Shown piece after piece: positions 24,048 to 33,087 of a stretch of 64,000 nucleotides of DNA. The notes beneath the pieces were generated by a model. It searched no databases, had not been told where the DNA came from, and saw nothing but the letters and a program-made list of their open reading frames with translations. Position numbers and translations under genes: made by a program. Each line of letters begins with the position of its first letter. Position 1 is the stretch's first letter. The stretch lies in the NCBI RefSeq assembly GCF_036227605.1, contig NZ_CP109487.1, positions 8,481,001-8,545,000 on the forward strand. The letters are read 5' to 3'. Origin of the DNA: Streptomyces sp. NBC_01439. Its GTDB lineage: Bacteria > Actinomycetota > Actinomycetes > Streptomycetales > Streptomycetaceae.

Positions 24048-25544
24048 GTGAGCAAAGGTCCAAACACCCGCTTGAACGACCTGTTCGGCCTGGCCGGCTG
24101 GTCGAAGGGCGAACTGGCGAGGATGGTGAACAGGCAGGCGGCGGCCATGGGCCACCCGCAACTGGCCACCGACACCTCGCGGGTGCGGCGCTGGATCGAC
24201 ATGGGGGAGGCCCCCCGCGAACCGGTGCCCACGGTACTGGCAGCACTGTTCACCGAGCGGCTCGGTCGTGTCGTGACCATCGAGGACCTCGGGTTCGTAC
24301 GGCAGCGGCGCACCTCCAGACGGCAGCCGGACGGGGCTCGTGAGAACCCCGACGGCATGCCATGGGCGCCCGAACGCACAGCCGCGGTCCTCACCGAATT
24401 CACGGGAATGGACCTCATGCTCAACCGTCGCGGTCTGATGGGCGCGGGAGCGGTGCTCACCGCCGGCTCCGCCCTCAGCAACGCCATGTACGACTGGCTG
24501 CACACCGACCCCGCCCTGGCCAAGGAAGCCCGGAACTTCGGGGAAACCTTCCAGGCCGACCCAGCGGGCTACGACCGCTACGAGGCCGCTCCGATCGGCT
24601 CCCAGGAGATCGAGGCCCTGGAGCGCTCCGTGGAGGTGTTCCGTGCCTGGGACGCGTCCAGAGGCGGCGGACTCCAGCGCAAGGCCGTCGTCGGCCAGCT
24701 CAACGAGGTGGGCGGCATGCTCGCCTACCACCACCCCGACCACCTCCAGCGCAGGCTCTGGGGGGTGGCGGCCAACCTGGCGGTCCTCGCCGGCTGGATG
24801 TCCCACGACGTGGGTCTCGAACCCACGGCGCAGAAGTACTTCGTCATCGCCGCGCACGCGGCCCGCGAGGGCGGCGACCGGCCGCGCGCGGGCGAGGCGC
24901 TCTCCCGTGCGGCCCGGCAGATGGTCCACCTGGGCAAGCCGAACGAAGCCCTGGACCTGATGAAGCTCGCCCAGTCCGGCTCGGGCGAACAGACCCTCCC
25001 GCGCACGCGCGCCATGCTGCACACCATCGAGGCCTGGGCGCAGGCCGCCATGGGCAAGGGTCAGGCCATGCGCCGCACCCTGGGCGAGGCGGAGGAACTC
25101 TTCGTCTCCGACAAGGGCGACGTGCCGCCCCCGAGTTGGATGCAGCACTTCGACGAGGCCGACCTGCACGGCATGCAGGCCCTCGCCTACCGGACCCTCG
25201 CGGACCACGACGCCGCCGCGGCGCCGATCGCCGCGCGCCACGCCAAGGAGGCCCTGCGGCTGCGCGGCGAGGGCTACCAGCGCTCGCAGATCTTCGACTA
25301 CATCTCCATGGCCTCGGCCTGCTTCATCGCCGACGAGCCGGAGCAGGCCGACCGGTACGCGCGCCTCGCCCTGGTCTCGATGAACGAGACCTCCTCGCAC
25401 CGGACCTGGGACCGGCTGCGGGAGATGTACCGGCTCACCGCTCAGTACGCCGGGTACGCGCGCATCGAGGACCTGCGCCAGGAGATCAAACTGGCCCTGC
25501 CCGACACCCCGGCGCCGCGCGGCCCGCGCGGTACGGGGGTGTAG
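24048..25544 (+). CDS. NsdA/NsdB-type developmental regulator
   Basis: 498 residues from GTG at 24048. N-terminal HTH-like part: NTRLNDLFGLAGWSKGELAR, MVNRQAAAMGHPQLATDTSR, VRRWIDMGEAPREPVPTVLA, GRVVTIEDLGF. The rest is a TPR-type helical region (YHHPDHLQRRLWGVAANLAV, HAAREGGDRPRAGEALSRAA, YARLALVSMNE). This is the layout of the Streptomyces NsdA/NsdB proteins, negative regulators of differentiation and antibiotic production; which of the two paralogues this is cannot be settled by eye. A short hydrophobic stretch LMGAGAVLTAGSAL near residue 140 is a family feature. Lies divergent to a TTA-containing kinase gene. Confidence 0.8.
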   Translation: MSKGPNTRLNDLFGLAGWSKGELARMVNRQAAAMGHPQLATDTSRVRRWIDMGEAPREPVPTVLAALFTERLGRVVTIEDLGFVRQRRTSRRQPDGARENPDGMPWAPERTAAVLTEFTGMDLMLNRRGLMGAGAVLTAGSALSNAMYDWLHTDPALAKEARNFGETFQADPAGYDRYEAAPIGSQEIEALERSVEVFRAWDASRGGGLQRKAVVGQLNEVGGMLAYHHPDHLQRRLWGVAANLAVLAGWMSHDVGLEPTAQKYFVIAAHAAREGGDRPRAGEALSRAARQMVHLGKPNEALDLMKLAQSGSGEQTLPRTRAMLHTIEAWAQAAMGKGQAMRRTLGEAEELFVSDKGDVPPPSWMQHFDEADLHGMQALAYRTLADHDAAAAPIAARHAKEALRLRGEGYQRSQIFDYISMASACFIADEPEQADRYARLALVSMNETSSHRTWDRLREMYRLTAQYAGYARIEDLRQEIKLALPDTPAPRGPRGTGV

Positions 25545-25624
25545 TCCCACGCCCGCCCCCGCACGGTCCGGCCCACACCCTGCACAAAGCCACCCTGCAC
25601 GAAGCCCCGTACGGAGACGAGAAC

Positions 25625-25646
25625 GGCCGCGCCTCGTGGCGCGGCC
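25625..25646. terminator. bidirectional hairpin terminator
   Basis: GGCCGCGCC (25625-25633), TCGT, GGCGCGGCC (25638-25646): a perfect nine-base-pair stem with a four-base loop between two convergent genes. Confidence 0.75.
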
Positions 25647-25701
25647 CTGAAGCCCCACGGCTGGAGCCTGACGGTCCTGCAGTTCGAAAGCTCGAAGGCG
25701 G

Positions 25702-27129
25702 TTACCCGCCGACCCGGGCGACCAGCACGCAGGCGTCGTCCTCGCGCTCGCTCTCGCCGAACTCCTCGATCACCATGCGCACGCACTCCTGCGCCGACCG
25801 TGCCGCCGAGAACCGCGGCGCGAGCGCCAGCAGCCGCTCGGTCCCGTCCGCCCGGCTGAACTGGATGCTGCGCGACGTGAGTCCGTCCGTGTGTAGGACC
25901 AACAGGTCGCCCACCTCGAGGTGTTCCTCGGCCTGGTCGTACGAGGCTCCGGAGGTCGCGCCGAGCAGGACGCCCTCCGGCGGCAGCAGGGAGCGTCCCG
26001 ACCCGTGGCGGAACAACAGGGGTGCGGGGTGACCCGCCTGCGCCCAGGACAGGACCCGGCGCGCGGGATCGTAGCGGCAGCACACGGCCGAGCCGAGCGC
26101 CGGCTGTACGGAGGTCTCCAGGAGCTGGTTGAGCCAGCCCATCAGCGGGCCGGGCTCGATGCCCGCCATAGCCATGCCGCGCAGCGCGCCGAGCATCATC
26201 GCCATCCCGGAGGTGGCGGTCACCCCGTGGCCGGTCAGGTCGCCGACCGTCAGCATGGAGCAACCGTCGGGGAGTTCGAGCGCGTCGTACCAGTCCCCGC
26301 CGATCAGCGCGCTGGTCGCGGAGGGCAGGTAGTGCGCGGCCACGTCCAGCGTGCTCGCGCTGCCGTACGGGAACCGCAGGGAGCCGCGCCACGGGGGGAG
26401 CACGGCTTCCTGCAGCTCGACCGCCAGCCGGCGCTCGGTCTGCGCGATCTCCCGCTGGCGCTGTAGCGAGTCACGCGACTCGCGCACCGCGCGCTGGCTC
26501 CGGCGCAGTTCGCTCACGTCCCGCAGGACGGCCCACATCGAGGCCGTACAACCGTCGGGGTCGAGTACCGGCTCGGCCCTCATGTGTAAGGTCCGGACCC
26601 GGCCGTCGGCCCGGACGATGCGGAACTCGCCGTCGATCGGCCTGCCGTCCACGAGGCAGGCGGTGACCCACGCGGTGAGCAGCGGCTGGTCCTCGGAGAA
26701 GAGGGTCGAGCCCAGTTCGTCGAGGGGGAGCGCGCCGGACTCGGGCGAACGGCCGAAGATCTGGAACAGTTCGTCGGACCAACTGACTTCGTCGGTGAGC
26801 AGGTTCCACTCGGCGCTGCCGACGCGGATCAGGGCCTCGGGGCCGGCCTCGGACGCCGCCTGCGGCTGCTCTACCTCGACGATGTCGGGGGCCGCCGGCA
26901 GGCCCTCCTTGAGCTGGCCGAGGTGCTCGCGGAGGTCGTCGAGGTGGTGGACGGCGAGATCGCACAGTGCGCGCTGCCAGCGGCCCTGGGCGTCGTCGTC
27001 GTCGACGACGGTGTCGCGGCGGACCGCGTCCACTTCCCCGCGCAGCCGTCGGGTCTGCGAGATCAGCGCGTCCACCGACCCCGGCTCGGGCGGCTGCGCG
27101 GGACGGTCCGCGAACAGGTGGGACGGCAT
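25702..27129 (-). CDS. PAS-domain PP2C (SpoIIE-type) serine phosphatase
   Basis: 475 residues. Order: N-terminal helical region (about 1-95), PAS domain (about 100-215: WNLLTDEVSWSDELFQIFG, IVRADGRVRTLHMRAEPV), a coiled-coil linker RAVRESRDSLQRQREIAQTE, then a SpoIIE/PP2C domain with metal ligands in GGDWYDALEL, GDLTGHGVTATSGMAMM, AGHPAPLLF, LLVLHTDGL and EDDACVLVA. Such enzymes dephosphorylate anti-sigma-factor antagonists in sigma-B-like partner switches or relay other signals. No such antagonist or anti-sigma kinase is adjacent. Codon 181 (26589-26587) is TTA, pointing to bldA-dependent translation. Confidence 0.9.
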   Translation of the reverse strand: MPSHLFADRPAQPPEPGSVDALISQTRRLRGEVDAVRRDTVVDDDDAQGRWQRALCDLAVHHLDDLREHLGQLKEGLPAAPDIVEVEQPQAASEAGPEALIRVGSAEWNLLTDEVSWSDELFQIFGRSPESGALPLDELGSTLFSEDQPLLTAWVTACLVDGRPIDGEFRIVRADGRVRTLHMRAEPVLDPDGCTASMWAVLRDVSELRRSQRAVRESRDSLQRQREIAQTERRLAVELQEAVLPPWRGSLRFPYGSASTLDVAAHYLPSATSALIGGDWYDALELPDGCSMLTVGDLTGHGVTATSGMAMMLGALRGMAMAGIEPGPLMGWLNQLLETSVQPALGSAVCCRYDPARRVLSWAQAGHPAPLLFRHGSGRSLLPPEGVLLGATSGASYDQAEEHLEVGDLLVLHTDGLTSRSIQFSRADGTERLLALAPRFSAARSAQECVRMVIEEFGESEREDDACVLVARVGG

Positions 27130-27617
27130 GAGAACTCCGATACAGGCGCGGCACGGCCAAGTCTGAAGGAAGGACCGGTAACGACTGTTGCACAGGGCGC
27201 GACGGTGTGTAAGACGTTTGGCAACATCCGCTATGTTCTTGCTTCTGGTATATGCCGCAGGACTGCCGTCCCGCTCGTGGCGTGCGAACGAATCCGGTCA
27301 GGCAAATTCCGGGGCATCGCGGCGGGACCAGCCGGTGGGGCTCGTGACGTCGTGCGAACAGCGGCCGGAATCAGGCCATCCGGTGACCGTCGCTCGATCG
27401 TACGGCCGAGATGTACGAGCCCGGCCCGACGGGGGAATCGCGTAAGGAACGGATCAAGGCGGGCCGCCGAGATACCCCCGAAGGGGTGATGTCACCGTAG
27501 ATGACGCGGCGTGATCGAGACTTCCCATCGCGCTGCCGGGTCGCTACCCTACGTGCCGGTAATAAGCCGGGGAGGTCTGCGCGGGCGGGCCCGCGCAGCG
27601 TGGGGGCACACAACGAC
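27130..27617. other. divergent intergenic region with leader hairpins
   Basis: 488 bases between the phosphatase and the molybdenum hydroxylase genes, no gene supported. Structures near the hydroxylase: ACCCC-CGAA-GGGGT at 27474-27487, the palindrome GGTGA-TG-TCACC at 27485-27496, and a strong hairpin CTGCGCGGGC/GCCCGCGCAG at 27577-27598, 19 bases before the hydroxylase start, which could control translation. The region near 27225-27260 is locally A/T-rich (CTATGTTCTTGCTTCTGGTA) and may hold the phosphatase promoter. I cannot match a molybdenum-cofactor riboswitch. Confidence 0.4.
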
Positions 27618-29846
27618 ATGACCGGGCAGAACCACGCCACGGGGCAGAGCCGCCGTTCCTTCCTCACCCACCTCGTGGCCGCGCCGACCCTGGCCCTGGT
27701 CACCCGGGCGGGCGCCGACGCGCTGAACCCGCAGCCCGCCCACGCCGTGGTGCCCTCCCTGCCCGCCATCGCCGACCTGGTCGACCTGGGCGACCTGTTC
27801 ATCCTGGCCGGGGCACCCACCTCGGCCCTGCTGGCGCTCGCCGTCGAGGCGGACGGCACCATCCGCTTCCGGCTGCCGCGCGAGGAGGTCGGCCAGGGCC
27901 TCACCACCGCCGTGGCCATGCTGGTCGCGGAGGAGCTCGACGCGCCCCTGGCCCACGTACGGGTGGAACTGGACGACGCCCGGCCCGAGCTGCTCTTCAA
28001 CCAGCTCACCGGATCCTCCAACTCCGTCCGCTCGCTCTACGGGCCGGTCCGCCAGTGCGCCGCCACCGCCCGGGCCCGTCTCGTCGCGGCCGCCGCCCAC
28101 CGCTGGAACCTGAGCCCCGCCGCGCTGACCACCTCCGGCGGCACCGTCCGCGCCCCCGACGGCCGCACCGCCGACTACGGCGATCTCGCCGCGGCCGCCG
28201 CCGACCCGGCCCTGGTCGTCCTCGGCGCCACCCCCAAGAAGCGGGCCGGGCACACCCTCGTGGGCAAGCCGACCGGCCGCGTCGACGCCCGCGCCATGGT
28301 CACCGGCGCCCTGCAGTACACCCTCGACCTCGACGTGCCCGGCGCCAAGCCCTGCGTCGTGCGCCGGCCGCCCACCCTCGGCGGCACGGTCCGCACCGTC
28401 ACCAACCTCGCCGCCGTCCGGGCCATGCCCGGCGTCCTGCACGTGGTGACCGTCCCGACCGGGGTCGCCGTCGTCGCCGAGACCTTCGGGCAGGCCATCG
28501 ACGCCAAGACGGCCCTCCAGGTCACCTGGGGACCCGGACCCGCCGACCAGCTGTCCGACGACCAGGTCCGCGCCAAACTGCGCGCTGCCACGCCGCCGTT
28601 GCTGGTCCCGCCCCTGCTGACCCCGTACGTCGACGCCGAGTTCGACTTCGCCTTCGTCAGCCACGCCCCGATGGAGACCAACTCCGCCATCGCCGACGTG
28701 CGCGAGGACCGGGCAGAGATCTGGTCCGGCCTCAAGTCCCCGATCGTGGCCCGCGAGACCATCGCCGCCGAACTCGGCCTGCCGCTGTCCAAGGTCACCG
28801 TGCACGTGGTCCAGGCCGGTGGCTCCTTCGGCCGGCGGCTCTTCTTCGACGCGGCCCTGGAAGCCGCTCGGATCTCCAAGGCCTGCCGTCGTCCGGTCCG
28901 GCTCATGTGGACCCGTGTGGACGACACCCGGCACGGCCGGATGCGCCCCGCGACCCACCACAAGATCCGTGCCACCCACCTGCTGGGCGAGGTGCTCAGC
29001 TTCGAGCACCGCGTCGCCGCCGCCGAGACCGACTTCCGGCACGGCCTGGGCGAGATCATCACCGCCACCGCGGCCAGTCTGCCGCTCGGCATCGGCAACG
29101 CCACCCTCGCCCAGACCCTCTTCCTGACCACGGTGAAGTCCCCGTACCACTTCGGACGCACCACCCAGGCCCTCACCGAAGTGCCCACCGGGATCCCCAC
29201 CGCCTCCTGGCGCTCGGTTTACTCCGCCAACACGCGCGGGGCCGAGGAGATCGTGGTCGACGAACTCGCCGCCCGGACGGGCCGGGACCCGTACCGGTTC
29301 CGGCGGACCTTCCTGAAGACCGACGCCCAGCGCGCCGTGCTCGACAAGGTGGCCGCGGAGGGGAACTGGGGACGGCCGATGGAGGCCGGCTGCGCGCAGG
29401 GCATCGCCTTCCACGAGGAGTACAAGTCCCGCACCGCGTGCCTCGTCGAGATCGACACCCGGAACCCCGACCACCTCCGCGTCACCAAGGCCGTGATCGC
29501 CGTGGACGTGGGCCTGCCGGTCAACCCGCGCGGACTGGAGGCCCAGATGATCGGCGGCCTCACCGACGCGATCTCCACCACCCTGCGCGCCGGGCTGCAC
29601 CTCGACAAGGGGCTTCCGCTGGAGGGCAGCTACAGCCAGTTCCACTGGGCCAAGCAGCGCGACACACCGCACGACGTACGGGTCTTCGTGCTGCCGGCCA
29701 CCGGCGAGGAGCCGGGCGGCGCGGGCGAGCTCGGCGTGCCCGCCGCCGTCGGTGCGATCGCCAACGCCTGGGCCAGGGCCACCGGTTCCAAGCCGCGCAG
29801 CTTCCCCCTCGACTTCGACGTCGACTTCACCCCCTACCCCCGCTAG
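27618..29846 (+). CDS. molybdopterin-binding large subunit, xanthine-dehydrogenase family (IorB-like)
   Basis: 742 residues from ATG at 27618. Twin-arginine leader QSRRSFLTHLVAAPTLALVT, so the folded Mo enzyme is exported. Mo-cofactor domains: LPREEVGQGLTTAVAMLVAE, PMETNSAIADV, VHVVQAGGSFGRRLFFDAAL, WRSVYSANTRGAEE, final GAGELGVPAAVGAIANAWA (last Glu is the expected catalytic residue). This type resembles isoquinoline 1-oxidoreductase beta subunit, which works with a 2Fe-2S subunit and lacks a FAD subunit. The partner subunit is at 31499-31954, cut off by mobile elements that inserted at this gene's TAG stop codon; the stop itself is preserved inside the CTAG target. Confidence 0.88.
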   Translation: MTGQNHATGQSRRSFLTHLVAAPTLALVTRAGADALNPQPAHAVVPSLPAIADLVDLGDLFILAGAPTSALLALAVEADGTIRFRLPREEVGQGLTTAVAMLVAEELDAPLAHVRVELDDARPELLFNQLTGSSNSVRSLYGPVRQCAATARARLVAAAAHRWNLSPAALTTSGGTVRAPDGRTADYGDLAAAAADPALVVLGATPKKRAGHTLVGKPTGRVDARAMVTGALQYTLDLDVPGAKPCVVRRPPTLGGTVRTVTNLAAVRAMPGVLHVVTVPTGVAVVAETFGQAIDAKTALQVTWGPGPADQLSDDQVRAKLRAATPPLLVPPLLTPYVDAEFDFAFVSHAPMETNSAIADVREDRAEIWSGLKSPIVARETIAAELGLPLSKVTVHVVQAGGSFGRRLFFDAALEAARISKACRRPVRLMWTRVDDTRHGRMRPATHHKIRATHLLGEVLSFEHRVAAAETDFRHGLGEIITATAASLPLGIGNATLAQTLFLTTVKSPYHFGRTTQALTEVPTGIPTASWRSVYSANTRGAEEIVVDELAARTGRDPYRFRRTFLKTDAQRAVLDKVAAEGNWGRPMEAGCAQGIAFHEEYKSRTACLVEIDTRNPDHLRVTKAVIAVDVGLPVNPRGLEAQMIGGLTDAISTTLRAGLHLDKGLPLEGSYSQFHWAKQRDTPHDVRVFVLPATGEEPGGAGELGVPAAVGAIANAWARATGSKPRSFPLDFDVDFTPYPR

Positions 29847-30029
29847 TGCTGTGACCGGAAGGCTTCACCGGCTCACGACGCCCGGTACGGCACCTCGCCG
29901 CGTTGTCGGACCGCGCAAGTACGTCCAGTACGAGCCGCGGTCCTCCGCCCGGGGGCCCCTCCCAGCGGTAGCTGGGGGAGATGCACCGCACCGAACGCCG
30001 CGAACCGGCAAACCTTTCCGGCCACAGCA
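29847..30029. mobile_element. 183-bp MITE flanked by CTAG
   Basis: Imperfect terminal inverted repeats of about 40 bases: left end TGCTGTGACCGGAAGGCTTC, right end reversed TGCTGTGGCCGGAAAGGTTT, with similarity continuing through CCGG...CGACGCCCGGTACGG versus CCGG...CGGCGTTCGGTGCGG. Flanked by CTAG at 29843-29846 and 30030-30033, the four-base duplication made by IS701-family transposases. No coding capacity. Internal hairpin CTCCCAGC-GGTA-GCTGGGGGAG. The ends differ from those of the neighbouring IS, so a different transposase probably mobilised it. I know this TGCTGTGGCCGGAAAGG sequence as widespread in Streptomyces genomes. Confidence 0.82.
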
Positions 30030-30033
30030 CTAG

Positions 30034-31475
30034 TAGGGCTTGGTCAGGTTGGGGCTGGTGTTGCGTGTCCTAAGGGCTCGGTGAGTCGTTCAAGACGTGT
30101 GACGCCGGAGGAAATTGCAGCTGTACGTGGCGAGTTGGAGGACTTCGCGGCGGAGGTTTTCGAGCCGTTCGCGCGTAAGGATCAGCGTCGGTGGGGGCGG
30201 GTTTACCTGCGGGGCCTGCTCACGGACGGGCAGCGCAAGTCGGTCGAGCCGATGGCCGCCCGGCTGGGCGAGGACGGGAACCGTCAGGCCCTGGCCCACT
30301 TCATCACCACCAGCCCGTGGGACCCCGCGCATGTGCGGGCCCGGCTGGCCTGGAGCATGGAGAAGGCGATCCGGCCCACCGTGCTGATCTTCGATGACAC
30401 CGGCTTCCTCAAGGACGGCAATGCCTCGGCGTGTGTCTCGCGGCAGTACACCGGCACTGCGGGCAAGGTCACCAACTGCCAGGTGGGCGTCTCCCTGCAC
30501 CTGGCCTCGGACCACGCCTCGGTGGCGGTCAACTGGCGGCTGTTCCAGCCCGAGGCCTGGGACCCCGCCTCGCCGAAGGCGGACCCGGCCAAGGTCGCCC
30601 GCCGCACCGCCTGCGGCATTCCCGACGACACCGGGCATGTGGAGAAATGGCAGCTGGCCCTGGACATGCTGGATGAGACCCGCTCGTGGGGCATCGAGGT
30701 GCCGCTGGCCGTCGCGGACGCCGGATACGGAGACGCGGCGGCATTCCGGCACGGCCTGCAGGCCCGCGGCCTCAACTACATGGTGGGGATCTCCACCACC
30801 CTCTCGGCCCAGCCCGGCGAAGCCGTGCCGGTGACCGAGCCCTACTCCGGGAACGGACGGCCACCCGTGGCGAAGTACCCGGACAAGCCGCAGTCGGTGA
30901 AACAGCTGGTCATCGCGGCCGGCCGGAAGACGGCGAAGCCAGTGCAATGGCGTGAGGGCTCCCGGCCCGGCACCGGCCGCAGCGGCTTCAAGCGGATGTA
31001 CTCGCGGTTCGTGGCCTTGCGGATCCGGCCTGCCGGTCGCGAGGTCCGCCACACGGTCGAGGGCCCGGAACTGCCCGCATGCTGGCTGCTGGCCGAGTGG
31101 CCGGCCGACCAGGGCGAACCCGTTCAGTTCTGGCTCTCCGACCTGCCCGCCGACACCCCGCTGACCACCCTGGTCCGCCTGGCCAAGCTCCGCTGGCGCA
31201 TCGAGCACGACTACCGCGAGATGAAACAGGCCCTGGGACTTGCCCACTTCGAGGGACGCACCTGGAACGGATGGCACCACCACGTCACCCTCGTATCCGT
31301 CGCCCACGCCTTCTGCACCCTGCAACGACTGGCCAGAGCCCCAAAAGACATGGCGCCGGCCTGAGCCTCTACCAAGTCGTCCGCGAGCTACAAACCCTCC
31401 TCGCGACATGGACCGGCGCATGCCCCACCTGCCACCGCGGCATACCCACACCAACCCCAACCTGACCAAGCCCTA
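30034..31475 (+). mobile_element. IS701-family insertion sequence, complete
   Basis: 1442 bp. Terminal inverted repeats: both ends begin TAGGGCTTGGTCAGGTTGGG and agree over 28 bases with one mismatch (C/T at position 22). Flanked by CTAG at 30030-30033 and 31476-31479, the target duplication typical for the IS701 family. One intact transposase gene occupies most of it in the + direction. The perfect flanks, intact transposase and near-identical ends suggest a recent insertion that may still be active. Confidence 0.92.
30081..31364 (+). CDS. IS701-family DDE transposase
   Basis: 427 residues, full length for the family. Catalytic acidic residues expected of the IS4/IS701 DDE fold are visible: LIFDDTGFLKDG (Asp about 105-106), VADAGYGDAAAF (Asp about 213), and RWRIEHDYREMKQALGLAHF (Glu in the YREMK motif, about 380). 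The N-terminal ARKDQRRWGRVYLRGLLTDG with RKSVEPMA is the usual IS701 opening. GTG start at 30081, 47 bases from the left end. No frameshift or stop interrupts it. Same direction as the hydroxylase operon, so its transcript could read into the 2Fe-2S subunit gene. Confidence 0.94.
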   Translation: MSRSRRVTPEEIAAVRGELEDFAAEVFEPFARKDQRRWGRVYLRGLLTDGQRKSVEPMAARLGEDGNRQALAHFITTSPWDPAHVRARLAWSMEKAIRPTVLIFDDTGFLKDGNASACVSRQYTGTAGKVTNCQVGVSLHLASDHASVAVNWRLFQPEAWDPASPKADPAKVARRTACGIPDDTGHVEKWQLALDMLDETRSWGIEVPLAVADAGYGDAAAFRHGLQARGLNYMVGISTTLSAQPGEAVPVTEPYSGNGRPPVAKYPDKPQSVKQLVIAAGRKTAKPVQWREGSRPGTGRSGFKRMYSRFVALRIRPAGREVRHTVEGPELPACWLLAEWPADQGEPVQFWLSDLPADTPLTTLVRLAKLRWRIEHDYREMKQALGLAHFEGRTWNGWHHHVTLVSVAHAFCTLQRLARAPKDMAPA

Positions 31476-31498
31476 CTAGCCCGAGCCAGGAGTACCCC

Positions 31499-31954
31499 GT
31501 GCCCTCGCACACCTTCATCGTCAACGGGCGCAGCGTCACCGTGGACGCGCCCGACGACCTGCCCCTGCTGTGGGTGCTCCGCGACATGCTGGGCGTCCGC
31601 GGCCCCAAGTACGGTTGCGGGGTGGACGTCTGCAAGGCCTGCACCAGCCACCTGGACGGCGCCGACATCCGTCCCTGCGTGGTGCCCGTCTCCGCGTGCG
31701 CCGGCAAGGCGGTGACCACCATCGAGGGCCTGGCGAACGGCGACGACCTGCACCCCGTGCAGGAGGCCTGGCTCGAACAGGACGTCGCCCAGTGCGGCTT
31801 TTGCCAGCCCGGCCAGATCATGGCCGCCGTCGCCCTGCTGAAGCGCACGGGCGAGCCCACGGACGAGGACATCGACGCCATCGCCAACATCTGTCGCTGC
31901 GGCACCTACTTCCGCATCCGGGAGGCCATCCGCAGCGCGGCGCGCAAGATGTGA
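31499..31954 (+). CDS. (2Fe-2S)-binding small subunit of molybdenum hydroxylase
   Basis: 151 residues. N-terminal plant-type ferredoxin cluster: Cys 40, 45, 48 and 60 ([17 protein letters not shown]...RPC). C-terminal helical cluster: [10 protein letters not shown] (Cys 99, 102) and NICRCGTY (Cys 132, 134). Passes electrons from the Mo centre of the large subunit. GTG start with CCAGGAG nine bases upstream. No signal peptide of its own, so it would travel with the Tat-targeted large subunit. It is now 1652 bases from that gene because of the MITE and IS; without them the gap would be 19 bases. Confidence 0.92.
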   Translation: MPSHTFIVNGRSVTVDAPDDLPLLWVLRDMLGVRGPKYGCGVDVCKACTSHLDGADIRPCVVPVSACAGKAVTTIEGLANGDDLHPVQEAWLEQDVAQCGFCQPGQIMAAVALLKRTGEPTDEDIDAIANICRCGTYFRIREAIRSAARKM

Positions 31955-31964
31955 GCGGCGCGGG

Positions 31965-33080
31965 TCACGCGACGAGTAGGCGCAGGCCGAGGTCGGCCGT
32001 GTCGAGGTCGGCGAGCTCGCCGTTGCGCTCGGCCCACCGGCCGGATGCGAGGTCCTCGCGCAGCCTTCGTACCGCCCGCTGCTCGGCCTCCGGTCCGACC
32101 CTGGTCCACACCGACACCGCCCGCCGCACGCGATCCTCCAGATACGCCTCCGGCCGGCGCCAGTACGCCTCGAACAGGCCATCGGAGCAGTCCCACGGGA
32201 CGGGCACCGGCTCGGCTCGGGCGCCGATCGCGTCGGCCATCCCGGCGAGCGAGGGGAAACCGGCGAGAGCGCCGGTGAACTCGGGCAGGTAGTCGCGGGT
32301 GAGCCAGAACCGGTCCTGCCATCCGGGCTCGTCGGTGTCGAAGGTGAGCACCACCACGCGGTGGGCCACGCGCCGCATCTCGCGCAGCCCCGCCATCGGG
32401 TCCCCCCAGTGGTGAACGGTGGAGACGGCCATCGCGACGTCGAAGGACCGGTCTTCGAACGGCAGGCTCTCCGCGGCGGCGGCCACGCACGGCGCCGAGC
32501 CGGCGGGCCGCTGCCTGCGCATCACCGCCGATGGCTCCACCGCGGTCACGTGGCGATCGGCCGGCTCGTAGGAGCCGGTGCCGGCCCCGACGTTCAGTAC
32601 CGTCCGGGCGTCCCCGAGCGCCTCCCGGATCTGGGCGGCGAACCGCGGCTCGGTACGCCGTGTCGCGGTGTAGGCGCCGCCGATCTCCTCGTACAGCCGT
32701 GCACCCAGCATTTCCAGTTGCCTCTCCGGTGTCACCTTCAGTCCCTTCGCCCGTGCCTCGAGTTCCTTGTCGATGGCCACCACCATGGCCTCGGCGCGAT
32801 CGCGCCGCTCCAGCAGCAGGCCGCGCAGTCGGCGCAGGTGCGCGACCGCGTCGGTGGACGGGTCGTCGACCAGTTCGGCGACCTCCCGCAGCCCGAAGCC
32901 CAGCCGCCGATAGGCCAGCACCTCGCGGAGCCGCTCCATGTCGTCCGCCGCGTAGGCCCGGTACCCGGACGGGGTCCGCGCCGAGGGCCGAACGAGCCCG
33001 ATCTCGTCGTAGTGGTGCAGCGTGCGGACGCTCACGCCGGCCAACTCGGCCACGCGTCCCACGGTCCAGTGATCTTCCAT
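31965..33080 (-). CDS. MerR regulator fused to a SAM-dependent methyltransferase
   Basis: 371 residues. Residues 1-75 are a MerR HTH: WTVGRVAELAGVSVRTLHHY, DEIGLVRPSARTPSGYRAY, DMERLREVLAYRRLGFGLRE; 75-125 is the dimerisation helix with EARAKGLKVTPERQ. From about 145 a class I methyltransferase follows: motif I VLNVGAGTGSYEP (161-173), VTAVEPSAVM, ESLPFEDRSFDVAMAVSTVH. In MerR proteins the C-terminal domain senses the effector, so here the methyltransferase part may be the sensor, or may methylate the compound that triggers expression. The promoter has the MerR-typical 19-base spacer and gives a probably leaderless transcript. Confidence 0.9.
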   Translation of the reverse strand: MEDHWTVGRVAELAGVSVRTLHHYDEIGLVRPSARTPSGYRAYAADDMERLREVLAYRRLGFGLREVAELVDDPSTDAVAHLRRLRGLLLERRDRAEAMVVAIDKELEARAKGLKVTPERQLEMLGARLYEEIGGAYTATRRTEPRFAAQIREALGDARTVLNVGAGTGSYEPADRHVTAVEPSAVMRRQRPAGSAPCVAAAAESLPFEDRSFDVAMAVSTVHHWGDPMAGLREMRRVAHRVVVLTFDTDEPGWQDRFWLTRDYLPEFTGALAGFPSLAGMADAIGARAEPVPVPWDCSDGLFEAYWRRPEAYLEDRVRRAVSVWTRVGPEAEQRAVRRLREDLASGRWAERNGELADLDTADLGLRLLVA

Positions 33081-33087
33081 GGCGCCA

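Noticed and set aside
27470..27617. Possible molybdenum-cofactor riboswitch in the hydroxylase leader
   Set aside because: Hairpins are present but I cannot match the conserved core of that riboswitch, and the helices are ordinary G+C-rich stems.
27549..29672. 707-codon reverse-strand open frame opposite the molybdenum hydroxylase gene
   Set aside because: Same codon-alignment effect; low-complexity Gly/Asp/Val product, while the forward strand encodes all hydroxylase motifs.
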